Virus record (IMG/VR): IMGVR_UViG_3300006917_000051
Coordinates: 1-43,500 of that record
Length of the DNA stretch: 43,500 bases
Source: a virus
Strand: one strand, 5' to 3'
Shown: positions 1 through 6,332 of the stretch, piece after piece
Layout: each line of letters begins with the position of its first letter
How positions within the stretch are numbered: the first letter of the stretch is position 1
Position numbers and translations under genes: made by a program
Notes under the pieces: model-generated
What the model was told of the DNA's origin: nothing
What the model saw: only the letters and a program-made list of their open reading frames with translations
Databases searched by the model: none

Positions 1-76
1 CATATCTATGATATGATAGATATACTACAACATCAGCAAAACTTACAGGATTAGTATAGTGGGGCAGCAAAGTCGG

Positions 77-135
77 GTAGGGGTATTTGACTTGCGTAAG
101 TCCCCATATTATAATATAAATAATGATACCCCTAC
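77..135 (+). promoter_or_regulatory. Late promoter inside an inverted repeat upstream of GIY-YIG gene 1
   Basis: Perfect 10-bp inverted repeat: GTAGGGGTAT (77-86) and ATACCCCTAC (126-135). The loop holds a small hairpin (GACTT 89-93 with AAGTC 98-102) and an exact T4-type late promoter TATAAATA (115-122). A late transcript would start at about 128, inside the right arm, so it could not form the long stem, while read-through RNA could. The start codon at 146 lies 11 nt past the right arm. The same layout precedes the endonuclease genes at 4177 and 6333. Confidence 0.7.
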
Positions 136-145
136 TAAAAGAATA

Positions 146-745
146 ATGTATTATACTTACGCATATTTGCGTGAAGATGGAACTCCTTACTATATTGGAA
201 AAGGTAAAGGTAAAAGAGTTTATAGCAATAACGGAAAACCCTGTGTAGTTCCAAAAAATAAGAATCAAATAATATTTTTAAAACAAAATTTAACAGAAGA
301 AGAGGCATATATTCACGAAATTTATATGATTAGTATACTTGGTAGAATTGATATAGGAACAGGTATTCTTCGTAATAAATCTAATGGCGGAGAAGGAAAA
401 AGTGGTTATATTCATACGCAAGAAACAAAAAATAAAATAAGTCAAGCAGTAAAGGGTAAAAATCACCCTCTATATGGATGTTCTCCATCGTCAGAAACAA
501 GAAGAAAAATGAGTGACTCTCTTAAAGGTAGAATAATAACTGACGAATGTAGAGCAAAAATGAGTGAATCCCATAAAGGTAGACCACCAACTTATGGATT
601 TAAAGGAAAAACTCATACAGAAGAAACACTACAAAATATGAGGAATAGAAAATGGTGGAATAATGGACAAATCAATAAAACTTCTGTAGAATGTCCTGGT
701 GTCGGTTGGGTTCGTGGTATGCTTAAAGAGAGTAAAGGGAGGTGA
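146..745 (+). CDS. GIY-YIG homing endonuclease 1
   Basis: Free-standing homing endonuclease that would cut a target site and spread its own gene by repair. The N-terminus has the GIY-YIG core: YTYAYL, then PYYIGKGKGKR, the catalytic-type Glu in EEEAYIHEIYMI, and NGGEG. Residues about 90-170 carry NUMOD3-like Ser/Lys/Gly DNA-binding repeats (KISQAVKGK, KMSESHKGR). The end has a WWNNG...CPGVGW tail common in phage endonucleases. The ATG at 146 aligns with the starts of the two paralogs (4177, 6333); the frame stays open upstream to 59, but that part has no similarity to them. It is AT-rich with AGA/AAA codons, unlike the CGT-rich genes nearby. The stop lies directly before the next gene. Confidence 0.9.
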   Translation: MYYTYAYLREDGTPYYIGKGKGKRVYSNNGKPCVVPKNKNQIIFLKQNLTEEEAYIHEIYMISILGRIDIGTGILRNKSNGGEGKSGYIHTQETKNKISQAVKGKNHPLYGCSPSSETRRKMSDSLKGRIITDECRAKMSESHKGRPPTYGFKGKTHTEETLQNMRNRKWWNNGQINKTSVECPGVGWVRGMLKESKGR

Positions 746-751
746 TTGAAA

Positions 752-1147
752 TTGGGAATGTTTGATTGGGTTCGCAGTAGTTATGACTTAGGCCCTCAAT
801 TTACGAATACAATTTTACAAACAAAAGACATAGAAGAAGGTTATAGTGGCACTATGACACACTTTTGGATTGACCCGAAAGGTGTTTTGTGGTGCCCTGA
901 TTATACCGGCACAAATACCTTTGAGATTATTGAAGAAGATGACCCACGATATAACCCTAAACATCTATTCTTGAACTATGAGTGGATACCTACAGGACAA
1001 CGCGGAAGGTATCAAGTTCATCCAATCACAAAATATATTGAAGTATACCCAGAAAGATGGAAAGGTGAATGGGAAGATTGGCCCCGATTGAAACTACATT
1101 TTAAGAAAGGTGTTCTTCAAGATTATGAGGATGTGACTGGACGATGA
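752..1147 (+). CDS. Conserved cyanophage hypothetical protein with TTG start
   Basis: About 131 residues, rich in Trp, Tyr, Asp and Glu, with no recognised catalytic motif. I recall similar cyanophage proteins that begin M-G-M-F-D. Here that methionine would be TTG at 752, with GGGAGG (737-742) 9 nt upstream. TTG 746 is too close to that site and ATG 758 is a further alternative. The gene sits immediately after GIY-YIG gene 1 and overlaps the next start by ATGA. Function unknown. Confidence 0.75.
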   Translation: MGMFDWVRSSYDLGPQFTNTILQTKDIEEGYSGTMTHFWIDPKGVLWCPDYTGTNTFEIIEEDDPRYNPKHLFLNYEWIPTGQRGRYQVHPITKYIEVYPERWKGEWEDWPRLKLHFKKGVLQDYEDVTGR

Positions 1148-1464
1148 TTGATACCTCTTTGTTTCCTTATGAAAAGTTCCCTGTGCGATTGCAGTTTGGT
1201 GAAAAGAAAGAGATTTCAGTTTGTTGGTTTGAGTGTGATGAGCACTTGCAAAAATACCTGAATAGGTATAAACTGGACAAGAGAACTATTAAGATTGATT
1301 ATCGTGATGGAGAACCCACTAAGCCTAGTAAAGCAAACAAGAACAGTGTGGAATCGGGAACTAGAAAGACCAGTAGTAGAAGTTCAAGTGGAAGTAAACG
1401 GAGCACCAAAAAGTTGGATTCCCCTGGAACTGTTAGTCGCACTCGCAAACCTAAATCAAAATGA
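1144..1464 (+). CDS. Small protein with basic Ser/Lys-rich tail
   Basis: 106 residues. The first 58 look like a compact folded domain (FPVRLQFG, CWFECDEHLQKYL). The rest is a low-complexity Ser/Lys/Arg/Thr tail, which suggests nucleic-acid or acidic-partner binding. It starts by ATGA overlap with the gene before and ends by ATGA overlap with the gene after, which supports this frame to the end. Another frame is open across the tail (1307-1504). Function unknown. Confidence 0.75.
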   Translation: MIDTSLFPYEKFPVRLQFGEKKEISVCWFECDEHLQKYLNRYKLDKRTIKIDYRDGEPTKPSKANKNSVESGTRKTSSRSSSGSKRSTKKLDSPGTVSRTRKPKSK

Positions 1465-1622
1465 ACGAAGCAACGAAACTGTTGTTAGCACTACAACAGA
1501 TTGATAATCTTACCAGTTTGTTAGAAGGTAACGAGTATCAAACATTTTTATATTCACATCTAAACTCATTAAACGTAGAACTCAAGAGGCAATTAAGTCA
1601 TTATGGAAAAACAACTGATTGA
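1461..1622 (+). CDS. Small conserved hypothetical protein (53 aa)
   Basis: Begins MNEATKLLLALQQIDNLTSL and is predicted mostly helical, with leucine spacing that could support a coiled coil. Coupled to its neighbours by an ATGA overlap upstream and a 20-nt overlap with the next gene. It resembles small cyanophage proteins I recall, without known function. Confidence 0.7.
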   Translation: MNEATKLLLALQQIDNLTSLLEGNEYQTFLYSHLNSLNVELKRQLSHYGKTTD

Positions 1623-1818
1623 TGATGCCTTCTATGTTGAGGAAAAAAGTTGGGGAACTTGGCAATCTCATCATCCTGATGGAAAAGGTATCATCACCGC
1701 TCTTACAGAAGAGGAATGTATTAGAGCAACACGTTGGTATTTGAAAGCAAAACAAGAAGGTGAGTTTGACAAATCACCCGAAAAAACATATGATAGCACT
1801 ATTGGAGGAAAACTATGA
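1603..1818 (+). CDS. Conserved cyanophage hypothetical protein (71 aa)
   Basis: Contains GTWQSHHPDGKGIITALTEE, then ATRWYLKAKQEG, and ends GGKL, a pattern I associate with small cyanophage proteins of unknown function. It overlaps the gene before by 20 nt and the gene after by ATGA, so translation is probably coupled. No membrane segment or catalytic motif. Confidence 0.75.
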   Translation: MEKQLIDDAFYVEEKSWGTWQSHHPDGKGIITALTEEECIRATRWYLKAKQEGEFDKSPEKTYDSTIGGKL

Positions 1819-1976
1819 CAACACGTACATTTGTAGACAAAAATGGTAATAGTTGGTTTTGGGAAGAAACTCCTGAGGTTCTAGAAGTTCTTAAGAACTT
1901 TCACGCAGGAAACTATGAAGGTCCATTGTATGCTCCTCATCCTGATTTGAATAATGAAACTCCGTCTAACACCTAA
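1815..1976 (+). CDS. Small hypothetical protein (53 aa)
   Basis: Starts MTTRTFVDKNGNSWFWEETP. Overlaps the upstream stop by ATGA with GGAGG (1804-1808) 6 nt upstream, a good ribosome site. Acidic C-terminal half ending in PHPDLNNETPSNT. It overlaps the next gene by 23 nt. Function unknown. Confidence 0.65.
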   Translation: MTTRTFVDKNGNSWFWEETPEVLEVLKNFHAGNYEGPLYAPHPDLNNETPSNT

Positions 1977-2127
1977 GCAACAATTGTGGGCAGATGTATT
2001 TTGTTGTGCTGTAGAAAGGTCAAATCTCTATTTTGCAGATAAAGACCTTGACCGACACGCAAGGGAGCATACTACAGTTGTTTTAGCACTACAGAAAGGC
2101 GATGAGTTCTGGAGAGAAATACTGTGA
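1954..2127 (+). CDS. Small hypothetical protein (57 aa)
   Basis: Starts MKLRLTPKQQLWADVFCCAV and looks largely helical with mixed charge. Its start lies inside the previous gene and its stop overlaps the following GTG start, the coupling style of the whole run. No recognised domain. Confidence 0.6.
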   Translation: MKLRLTPKQQLWADVFCCAVERSNLYFADKDLDRHAREHTTVVLALQKGDEFWREIL

Positions 2128-2273
2128 AATATCACGTTTATGATGAAACAACTCCTTGGTATGATTTTCTTCAGTATTGTGAAATATGTTATCAGTTAAA
2201 TGTACCAGGACAACCAAATCTCACTAGATTTATGAGATATAGGCAATATTTGAAAGAAGTTGGAGTTTTGTGA
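2124..2273 (+). CDS. Small hypothetical protein with GTG start (49 aa)
   Basis: The GTG at 2124 overlaps the previous stop (CTGTGA) and the TGA overlaps the next ATG (TGATG). About 12 of 49 residues are aromatic (KYHVYDETTPWYDFLQYCEI). Support is coupling and position only; no family recognised. Confidence 0.5.
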   Translation: MKYHVYDETTPWYDFLQYCEICYQLNVPGQPNLTRFMRYRQYLKEVGVL

Positions 2274-2497
2274 TGTTTAAGTTTATCAAGTGGTTTATTT
2301 CACCCTCAAAACGACCTATTGTATGTGAAGATGTTGATGTTTATGAAAAATTGATTGAGTTGCAAAAAAGAATTGAAAAACTTGAAGAAGAAAATGTAGA
2401 GACAACAAACTGCATTTATGAGTTAGGAAACTCTGTTAATGCAGTAGATGCACGAATTGATATTATTCTAAATACTCCAAACATTACTGAATTTTAA
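2273..2497 (+). CDS. Coiled-coil hypothetical protein (74 aa)
   Basis: Residues about 22-50 (VYEKLIELQKRIEKLEEENV) have heptad-like leucine/isoleucine spacing with many Glu/Lys, so a short coiled coil is likely and the protein may oligomerise. The ATG at 2273 overlaps the previous stop. The basic, hydrophobic N-terminus (FKFIKWFI) could be a membrane-surface anchor. Function unknown. Confidence 0.65.
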   Translation: MFKFIKWFISPSKRPIVCEDVDVYEKLIELQKRIEKLEEENVETTNCIYELGNSVNAVDARIDIILNTPNITEF

Positions 2498-2506
2498 TAA
2501 ACTATT

Positions 2507-2797
2507 ATGACTTATTCTATTACTCTCCGTTCTGCTGATGGCACTGAAGAAGTAATCCAATGCGAAGAAGACCAATATATTCTTGATGCTGCTGAATATG
2601 CGGGTATTGACCTTCCTTCTAGTTGTCGTGCTGGTGCTTGCAGTGCTTGTGCTGGTAAAGTGATTGAGGGTGAGGTTGATAATGAGGATCAAACTTTCCT
2701 TGATGATGACCAAATGGAACAAGGATTTTCTCTGTTATGTGTAGCATATCCTAAGAGTGATTGTGTGATTCTCACTGAGCAAGAAGAGAACCTCTGA
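2507..2797 (+). CDS. petF: 2Fe-2S ferredoxin, plant/cyanobacterial type
   Basis: Small soluble electron carrier. Cys40, Cys45, Cys48 and Cys78 give the CxxxxCxxC...C ligand pattern ([13 protein letters not shown], then LLC) of the [2Fe-2S] plant-type family, and the 96-residue length is normal for it. In the host such proteins take electrons from photosystem I. A phage copy is an auxiliary metabolic gene that may feed electrons to ribonucleotide reduction or bilin-synthesis enzymes; neither partner is in this window. The protein is very acidic, as usual for PetF. It overlaps the next gene by TGATG. Confidence 0.95.
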   Translation: MTYSITLRSADGTEEVIQCEEDQYILDAAEYAGIDLPSSCRAGACSACAGKVIEGEVDNEDQTFLDDDQMEQGFSLLCVAYPKSDCVILTEQEENL

Positions 2798-2979
2798 TGT
2801 ATGAAGATTTAAACAACTTTGAAAAAGCACTATCACATTTTGGTACTAGAGTTGATATAATCTGTTCTTTGGAACTTGGAGGAAAGATTGATGCTGAGAC
2901 AGCTTATCAGAACATTAAAGACGAACTTAAAGACCTCAAAAAAGCACGAAAGCGACAGAGAAAAGACGAGGAGGTGTGA
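2797..2979 (+). CDS. Small helical protein (60 aa), possibly frameshift-linked to the next frame
   Basis: Starts [20 protein letters not shown] and ends in a charged helix (DELKDLKKARKRQRKDEEV). Coupled to ferredoxin by TGATG. The stop follows a purine-rich GAGGAGG, and the +1 frame continues straight into a zinc-ribbon sequence that lacks an obvious start of its own. Function unknown. Confidence 0.65.
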   Translation: MYEDLNNFEKALSHFGTRVDIICSLELGGKIDAETAYQNIKDELKDLKKARKRQRKDEEV

Positions 2980-3094
2980 TAAGTGTGGTGAAGAGAAACC
3001 TCTTGACGAAAACCACTATCAGGTGGTAAAGTATTTTCGTCAGGGGTTCTCTTACTACTGCAACGACTGTAACAAACCAAAACCCAAAGATTGA
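2891..3094 (+). CDS. Zinc-ribbon-like small protein, start uncertain
   Basis: The C-terminal 40 residues hold CDKCGEEKP and, 26 residues on, CNDCNKPKPKD: two CxxC pairs typical of a small zinc ribbon. The only ATG in frame is 2891, deep inside the previous gene, and it has no ribosome site. The sequence before the first CxxC is a shadow of that gene. The true product may start near 2970 by a non-standard route, or be made by +1 frameshift from the upstream gene. The stop is followed by TTATG of the next gene. Confidence 0.55.
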   Translation: MLRQLIRTLKTNLKTSKKHESDREKTRRCDKCGEEKPLDENHYQVVKYFRQGFSYYCNDCNKPKPKD

Positions 3095-3096
3095 TT

Positions 3097-3615
3097 ATGG
3101 ACTTTGATTACAAAAAGTATTCGCTTGATAAGTTGAATGAATGGATGCACGATGCACTCTCCTGCAGTGAAGCAACACCGCAGGAGATTTATGATGTGAT
3201 TAAAGATGTGGTGAGTGAGAACTATTACACTTACAAGATTGAAACTGAAAAGTGTTATGAACTTCTTTGCCTACTGAATGGTAACGGTATCGGTCATATT
3301 CAAGCATATGATGATTATGTTACTGACCCCAAAGGTAATCAAGTGAAAGTTTGCAGTAAAGATGACCCATCACCTGAATGTCAAGGTGCTTGGAATGATT
3401 TTTGGGAAGAGAACTATTACCCAGAAGAATATAAAGAGGATAAAGTAGTTAAGTGGCAACTTCCTGTTGAAGTTGATGGATTAACTGGGGATTGTTTTGT
3501 TAACTTTCCTGATGATTTGTTGGAAGCAGCAAATCTTAAAGAAGGAGATATGGTAGAGTGGGTAGATAATAATGATGGTAGTTTTACACTGAGGAAAGTT
3601 AATGGCACTAAGTAA
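3097..3615 (+). CDS. Conserved cyanophage protein with AbrB-like C-terminal domain
   Basis: 172 residues. The N-terminal two thirds (LDKLNEWMHDALS, YELLCLLNGNG) match a cyanophage hypothetical I recall. The C-terminal 50 residues (WQLPVEVDGLTGDCFVNFPD, then LKEGDMVEW) have the swapped-hairpin AbrB/MazE pattern, which suggests DNA binding. Start chosen at the ATG of a TGATTATG junction; TTG 3091 is less likely. Possibly a transcription regulator, but no target is visible. Confidence 0.75.
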   Translation: MDFDYKKYSLDKLNEWMHDALSCSEATPQEIYDVIKDVVSENYYTYKIETEKCYELLCLLNGNGIGHIQAYDDYVTDPKGNQVKVCSKDDPSPECQGAWNDFWEENYYPEEYKEDKVVKWQLPVEVDGLTGDCFVNFPDDLLEAANLKEGDMVEWVDNNDGSFTLRKVNGTK

Positions 3616-3829
3616 ACAAACACTAGAACACCTATTAGAGGCTGAAAGTCATCTGAGAGCAGCAATTAAATCTGCTGCCACAAATGAGAAACCACTTGTA
3701 GTTAAACAACTCTCACAACTTCTTCTTGATATTGAACAATGTAAGAAGTTTGAAGAGATTATGGATATGCTTGAAGACCGTAAACCTGGAAGCAAAGGTA
3801 ACTTTGGTTCTTTCTTTGATAATAATTAA
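3602..3829 (+). CDS. Small helical hypothetical protein (75 aa)
   Basis: Overlaps the previous gene by 14 nt. Residues 5-60 are strongly helical with regular leucines (LEHLLEAESHLRAAI, VKQLSQLLLDIEQ) and the end is a flexible Gly/Ser/Asn tail. Function unknown. Confidence 0.7.
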   Translation: MALSKQTLEHLLEAESHLRAAIKSAATNEKPLVVKQLSQLLLDIEQCKKFEEIMDMLEDRKPGSKGNFGSFFDNN

Positions 3830-3919
3830 GTTTTGTAACGACACTCTAAAGACATCATTAAGGAATCGCACTTATCTCTTAAATAATGTTAGGATTTAAA
3901 GATATATGGGAGCAAAATG

Positions 3920-4084
3920 ATGACTTATTCCAAGAAGAATACCAGTGAACTCACACAAACTGAATGGGATGAAATGGTTGCTCTTAAGAAAGCTATAAAC
4001 TATGATATTACTCAAGTTCATCCAGAGAAGATGGAACAATTCACTGAGTATCTTGTTCGTAGTTTGAAGGAGAAGGGTGGTTGA
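3920..4084 (+). CDS. Conserved small cyanophage protein (54 aa)
   Basis: Starts MTYSKKNTSELTQTEWDEMV and ends YLVRSLKEKGG, a pattern I recall from cyanomyoviruses. GGAG at 3909-3912 is 7 nt before ATG 3920, which favours it over ATG 3917. TTAAATAATG at 3878 could be a weak late-promoter-like box. The stop sits inside GATAAATA (4083-4090), another late-promoter-like box. Function unknown. Confidence 0.7.
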   Translation: MTYSKKNTSELTQTEWDEMVALKKAINYDITQVHPEKMEQFTEYLVRSLKEKGG

Positions 4085-4100
4085 TAAATAATGATGCTTA

Positions 4101-4168
4101 TTCGTGGTTGTTTAAGCAGAAAGGGGTCTTTGTGACCCCTTTCTTATATAAATAGACATAACCACGGA
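4101..4168 (+). promoter_or_regulatory. Late promoter inside an inverted repeat upstream of GIY-YIG gene 2
   Basis: Left arm TTCGTGGTTGT (4101-4111) pairs with right arm ATAACCACGGA (4158-4168) over 11 bp with two G-U pairs. Between them lie a terminator-like hairpin and an exact TATAAATA late promoter (4147-4154). Late initiation at about 4160 would fall in the right arm and leave the start codon at 4177 free. Read-through RNA would carry both arms. Confidence 0.65.
4118..4144 (+). terminator. Hairpin terminator between small-gene run and GIY-YIG gene 2
   Basis: An 11-bp perfect stem, AGAAAGGGGTC (4118-4128) with GACCCCTTTCT (4134-4144), loop TTTGT, with T-rich sequence in the 3' arm. It ends 2 nt before the TATAAATA box, so upstream transcription would stop just where late transcription begins. 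Confidence 0.7.
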
Positions 4169-4176
4169 TAAAGCAG

Positions 4177-4869
4177 ATGGAATACTATACTTACGCTTAT
4201 TTGCGTGAAGATGGCTCACCTTATTATATTGGTAAGGGGAAAGGTGATAGGGCATATAGAAAAAAAAGGAAGAATGGAAAACCTCCAATAGATAAATCTA
4301 GAATATTAATTTTAAAGCAAAATTTAACTGAAGAAGAAGCATTTAAGCACGAAATCTATATGATTGCAGTCTTTGGTAGAAAAGACTTGCGGACAGGTAT
4401 TCTTCATAATAGAACTAATGGTGGTGATGGAACAAGCGGACATAAAATGAGTGAGATTGGTAGGCATAAATTAAGTAACCTAAAAAAAGGTGTAAAATTA
4501 CCAGAAAGTCATATAAAAAATATTGCAAAATCAGTTAAAAAAAGATGGGAAGACCCAGAATATAAAGAAAAAATGTCACTTTTACAGAAAGGTAAAAAGA
4601 AAAGTGAGGAACATAAGAAAAAAATTGGAGAAGCAAATAGAGGAAAATCTGTTAATAAAGGGTTGTTTTCTAAAATATGGGAAATAACTTATGAAAATGG
4701 AAATGTTGAAATTGTTTATGATGGTCTTCCACTTTGGTGTGAAAAAAATGGTTATTTCTGGAGTAAAATAAGAGATTTATCAAGAGGAAGGGCAAAGAGG
4801 TCAAGTGGTCTTGTGTCAGTTAGGGAAGTGTCACATGGAAAGTGGCAAAGACGCTTGGATGCCCTATAA
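4177..4869 (+). CDS. GIY-YIG homing endonuclease 2
   Basis: 230 residues. The core MEYYTYAYLREDGSPYYIGK, EEEAFKHEIYMI and NGGDG are shared almost word for word with the genes at 146 and 6333. Residues about 95-160 are NUMOD3-type repeats (KMSLLQKGKKKSEEHKKKI, EANRGKSV). The C-terminal 60 residues have the NUMOD1-like recognition pattern (LPLWCEKNGYFWSKIRDLSR). AT-rich, late-promoter driven, and inserted directly upstream of a gene that lacks an ATG start. Mobility is inferred from family and position. Confidence 0.9.
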   Translation: MEYYTYAYLREDGSPYYIGKGKGDRAYRKKRKNGKPPIDKSRILILKQNLTEEEAFKHEIYMIAVFGRKDLRTGILHNRTNGGDGTSGHKMSEIGRHKLSNLKKGVKLPESHIKNIAKSVKKRWEDPEYKEKMSLLQKGKKKSEEHKKKIGEANRGKSVNKGLFSKIWEITYENGNVEIVYDGLPLWCEKNGYFWSKIRDLSRGRAKRSSGLVSVREVSHGKWQRRLDAL

Positions 4870-4896
4870 TACAGTTGTTGATTTGAGGAACCTCCC

Positions 4897-5304
4897 ATAG
4901 CGACTCGTGGAAGAATTGGAATTGAATTGAAAGATGGTTCGATATTGAGCATCTATTCACACTACGATAATTATCCCGAATACAACGGTAGGATTCTTCG
5001 CACTCACTACAATACCCGTGAAAAAGTTGCGGAACTTGTAGATGGGGGGGATGTGAGTTGCCTTTGGACTGATGATCGCTGGGATAATAGTGGGGATGGT
5101 TCTTATGGACCTAACTATTACTCCTATCGTGGTGATAATTGCCCTCCTCGCCTTGATGCAAACAAGTACGATTACCTTGCTGAAGGTGAAGAGTACGCTT
5201 ATCTCTACACTCTGAAAGGTGAGTGGGTGTGCTATAATCGTAATGAGTTTGGTAGTAAAATGCCTGAAATTTGTGAAATCCCCTCTGGAGCACTTGCTGT
5301 TTAA
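4897..5304 (+). CDS. Conserved cyanophage hypothetical protein with apparent ATA start
   Basis: Related cyanophage proteins, as I recall them, begin M-A-T-R-G-R-I-G-I-E-L. Here the frame reads ATA-GCG-ACT-CGT from 4897, with GAGGA (4885-4889) 7 nt upstream, so the initiator seems to be AUA. The first standard alternative is TTG 4927, which would drop ten conserved-looking residues. The body has YSHYDNYPEYNGRILRTHYN and RGDNCPPRLD. It follows GIY-YIG gene 2 by 27 nt. Function unknown. Confidence 0.75.
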   Translation: MATRGRIGIELKDGSILSIYSHYDNYPEYNGRILRTHYNTREKVAELVDGGDVSCLWTDDRWDNSGDGSYGPNYYSYRGDNCPPRLDANKYDYLAEGEEYAYLYTLKGEWVCYNRNEFGSKMPEICEIPSGALAV

Positions 5305-5306
5305 TT

Positions 5307-5528
5307 ATGAAACCTAAGTATCTTGCTGCTGGACTGATTGCTTTCTCTGCTGTGATTGGATGGAATGTATTCCTAGTGCAGCGTGATGATGCAATGTATA
5401 AAGAATACTATCGTCGTCAAGCAATAGAGAACCTCAAACGACCACCAAGCAAAGATATTGCATATTCTCCCAAAGAACAATTTTGTCAGTCTCAAGCGCA
5501 CTGGCATCCTGATTGTGATGTAGAATGA
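5307..5528 (+). CDS. Small membrane-anchored protein (73 aa)
   Basis: Residues 5-25 (YLAAGLIAFSAVIGWNVFLV) form one membrane segment or uncleaved signal. The rest is polar with two Cys near the end (FCQSQAHWHPDC). The start is in a TAATTATG junction. Overlaps the next gene by ATGA. Probably inner or thylakoid membrane; role unknown. Confidence 0.7.
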   Translation: MKPKYLAAGLIAFSAVIGWNVFLVQRDDAMYKEYYRRQAIENLKRPPSKDIAYSPKEQFCQSQAHWHPDCDVE

Positions 5529-5656
5529 GTTTATCACTTGCAATCGCAATCTACTGTGCTATGATTGCTGTGGTCTCATCACTTCTCACTTATTATTTCA
5601 AGGTGATGAGACCTAGAGAAGAAGAACAACTTAAAGGAGGAAAAACTCTTGATTGA
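5525..5656 (+). CDS. Single-pass membrane mini-protein (43 aa)
   Basis: Residues 3-25 (LSLAIAIYCAMIAVVSSLLT) are hydrophobic and are followed by a short charged tail. Two adjacent genes encode one-segment membrane proteins, so they may act together. The next start (TTG 5649) and its ribosome site lie inside this gene's end. Confidence 0.65.
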   Translation: MSLSLAIAIYCAMIAVVSSLLTYYFKVMRPREEEQLKGGKTLD

Positions 5657-5786
5657 TTATAACAAAGACCGCAAAGACCTTCAGATTGATAGGACTGCTG
5701 ATGATTTCTGTATGTGGGCAGAAGAACAAGCAGCAAAGTTTGAAATCACGGTTGATTATTTCTTTGAGGAGTTTCTTCTGGATTGA
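5649..5786 (+). CDS. Conserved small protein with TTG start (45 aa)
   Basis: TTG at 5649 is preceded by AAAGGAGG (5633-5640) with an 8-nt spacer, one of the best ribosome sites in the window, which decides this non-ATG start. The product (LIDYNKDRKDLQIDRTADDF) resembles small cyanophage proteins I recall. Acidic; function unknown. Confidence 0.65.
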   Translation: MIDYNKDRKDLQIDRTADDFCMWAEEQAAKFEITVDYFFEEFLLD

Positions 5787-5834
5787 CAATCAAACCAAAA
5801 AACATTAAACTAAAGGAGTAACTTACACAAACAA

Positions 5835-6068
5835 ATGAAGTATCTGTATATTGTTGATTTCTGGGTTCCTTTTCCTTCTTCGGAATATGGTGGACTAATC
5901 AATGTTATTGCTAAAGATGACATTGAATGTCACGATATTCTGAGGGATAGTGAAATCTCTTATGATTCTTCCTATGACAATAAGATTATGGAGCGTGTAG
6001 TTGCTGCTCCACGTTTTGCTCTTGCTGAAGAAGAAGAGTCCCGCGTTGTTGAATCCTTTACGACCTGA
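5835..6068 (+). CDS. Conserved cyanophage hypothetical protein (77 aa)
   Basis: Starts MKYLYIVDFWVPFPSSEYGG and ends VVESFTT, both typical of a cyanophage family I recall without function. AAAGGAG (5812-5818) lies 16 nt upstream, longer than usual. TGATG overlap with the next gene. Confidence 0.75.
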   Translation: MKYLYIVDFWVPFPSSEYGGLINVIAKDDIECHDILRDSEISYDSSYDNKIMERVVAAPRFALAEEEESRVVESFTT

Positions 6069-6229
6069 TGAGTAATCCTGAAATGAATCGTCTTGCGTTT
6101 GATTTGAAACAACAATACCAAGACCGCATAGAAGATTTGCAACAAAAGATTACAGAACAGCAGAAAGAAATCCTAAAACTCCAAGAACAGATTAAACTGC
6201 TATCATACGACAAATACTACGATTGTTGA
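6068..6229 (+). CDS. Coiled-coil mini-protein (53 aa)
   Basis: Residues 10-48 (QQYQDRIEDLQQKITEQQKE, ILKLQEQIKLL) are an almost uninterrupted heptad pattern, so a parallel coiled coil is likely. Coupled to the previous gene by TGATG. The stop is followed by GATAAATA (6228-6235), a late-promoter-like box, then by the next endonuclease switch. Confidence 0.7.
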   Translation: MSNPEMNRLAFDLKQQYQDRIEDLQQKITEQQKEILKLQEQIKLLSYDKYYDC

Positions 6230-6245
6230 TAAATACTAATGCCTG

Positions 6246-6321
6246 AGTTGGGTGCAATCTTCACAGGTAGAGAGGGAGCAGAAATGCTCCTTTTCTTTTA
6301 TAAATACTATTGCACCCAACT
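6246..6321 (+). promoter_or_regulatory. Late promoter inside a 13-bp inverted repeat upstream of GIY-YIG gene 3
   Basis: Perfect arms AGTTGGGTGCAAT (6246-6258) and ATTGCACCCAACT (6309-6321) enclose a terminator-like hairpin and an exact TATAAATA box (6299-6306). Late RNA would start at about 6312 inside the right arm. AAAGAG (6322-6327), the likely ribosome site, abuts the right arm and would be masked in read-through RNA. Confidence 0.75.
6274..6299 (+). terminator. Hairpin terminator before GIY-YIG gene 3
   Basis: GGAGCA (6275-6280), GAAA loop, TGCTCC (6285-6290), extended by flanking pairs and followed by TTTTCTTTT. A classic tetraloop stem with a T-run, ending exactly at the TATAAATA late box. 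Confidence 0.8.
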
Positions 6322-6332
6322 AAAGAGCAGTT

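Noticed and set aside
2-23. ATATCTAT/ATAGATAT inverted repeat at the window start
   Set aside because: Short AT-only stem at the edge without context; could be chance.
3886-3948. 20-codon frame before the gene at 3920
   Set aside because: Too short and overlaps a well-supported gene with a better ribosome site.
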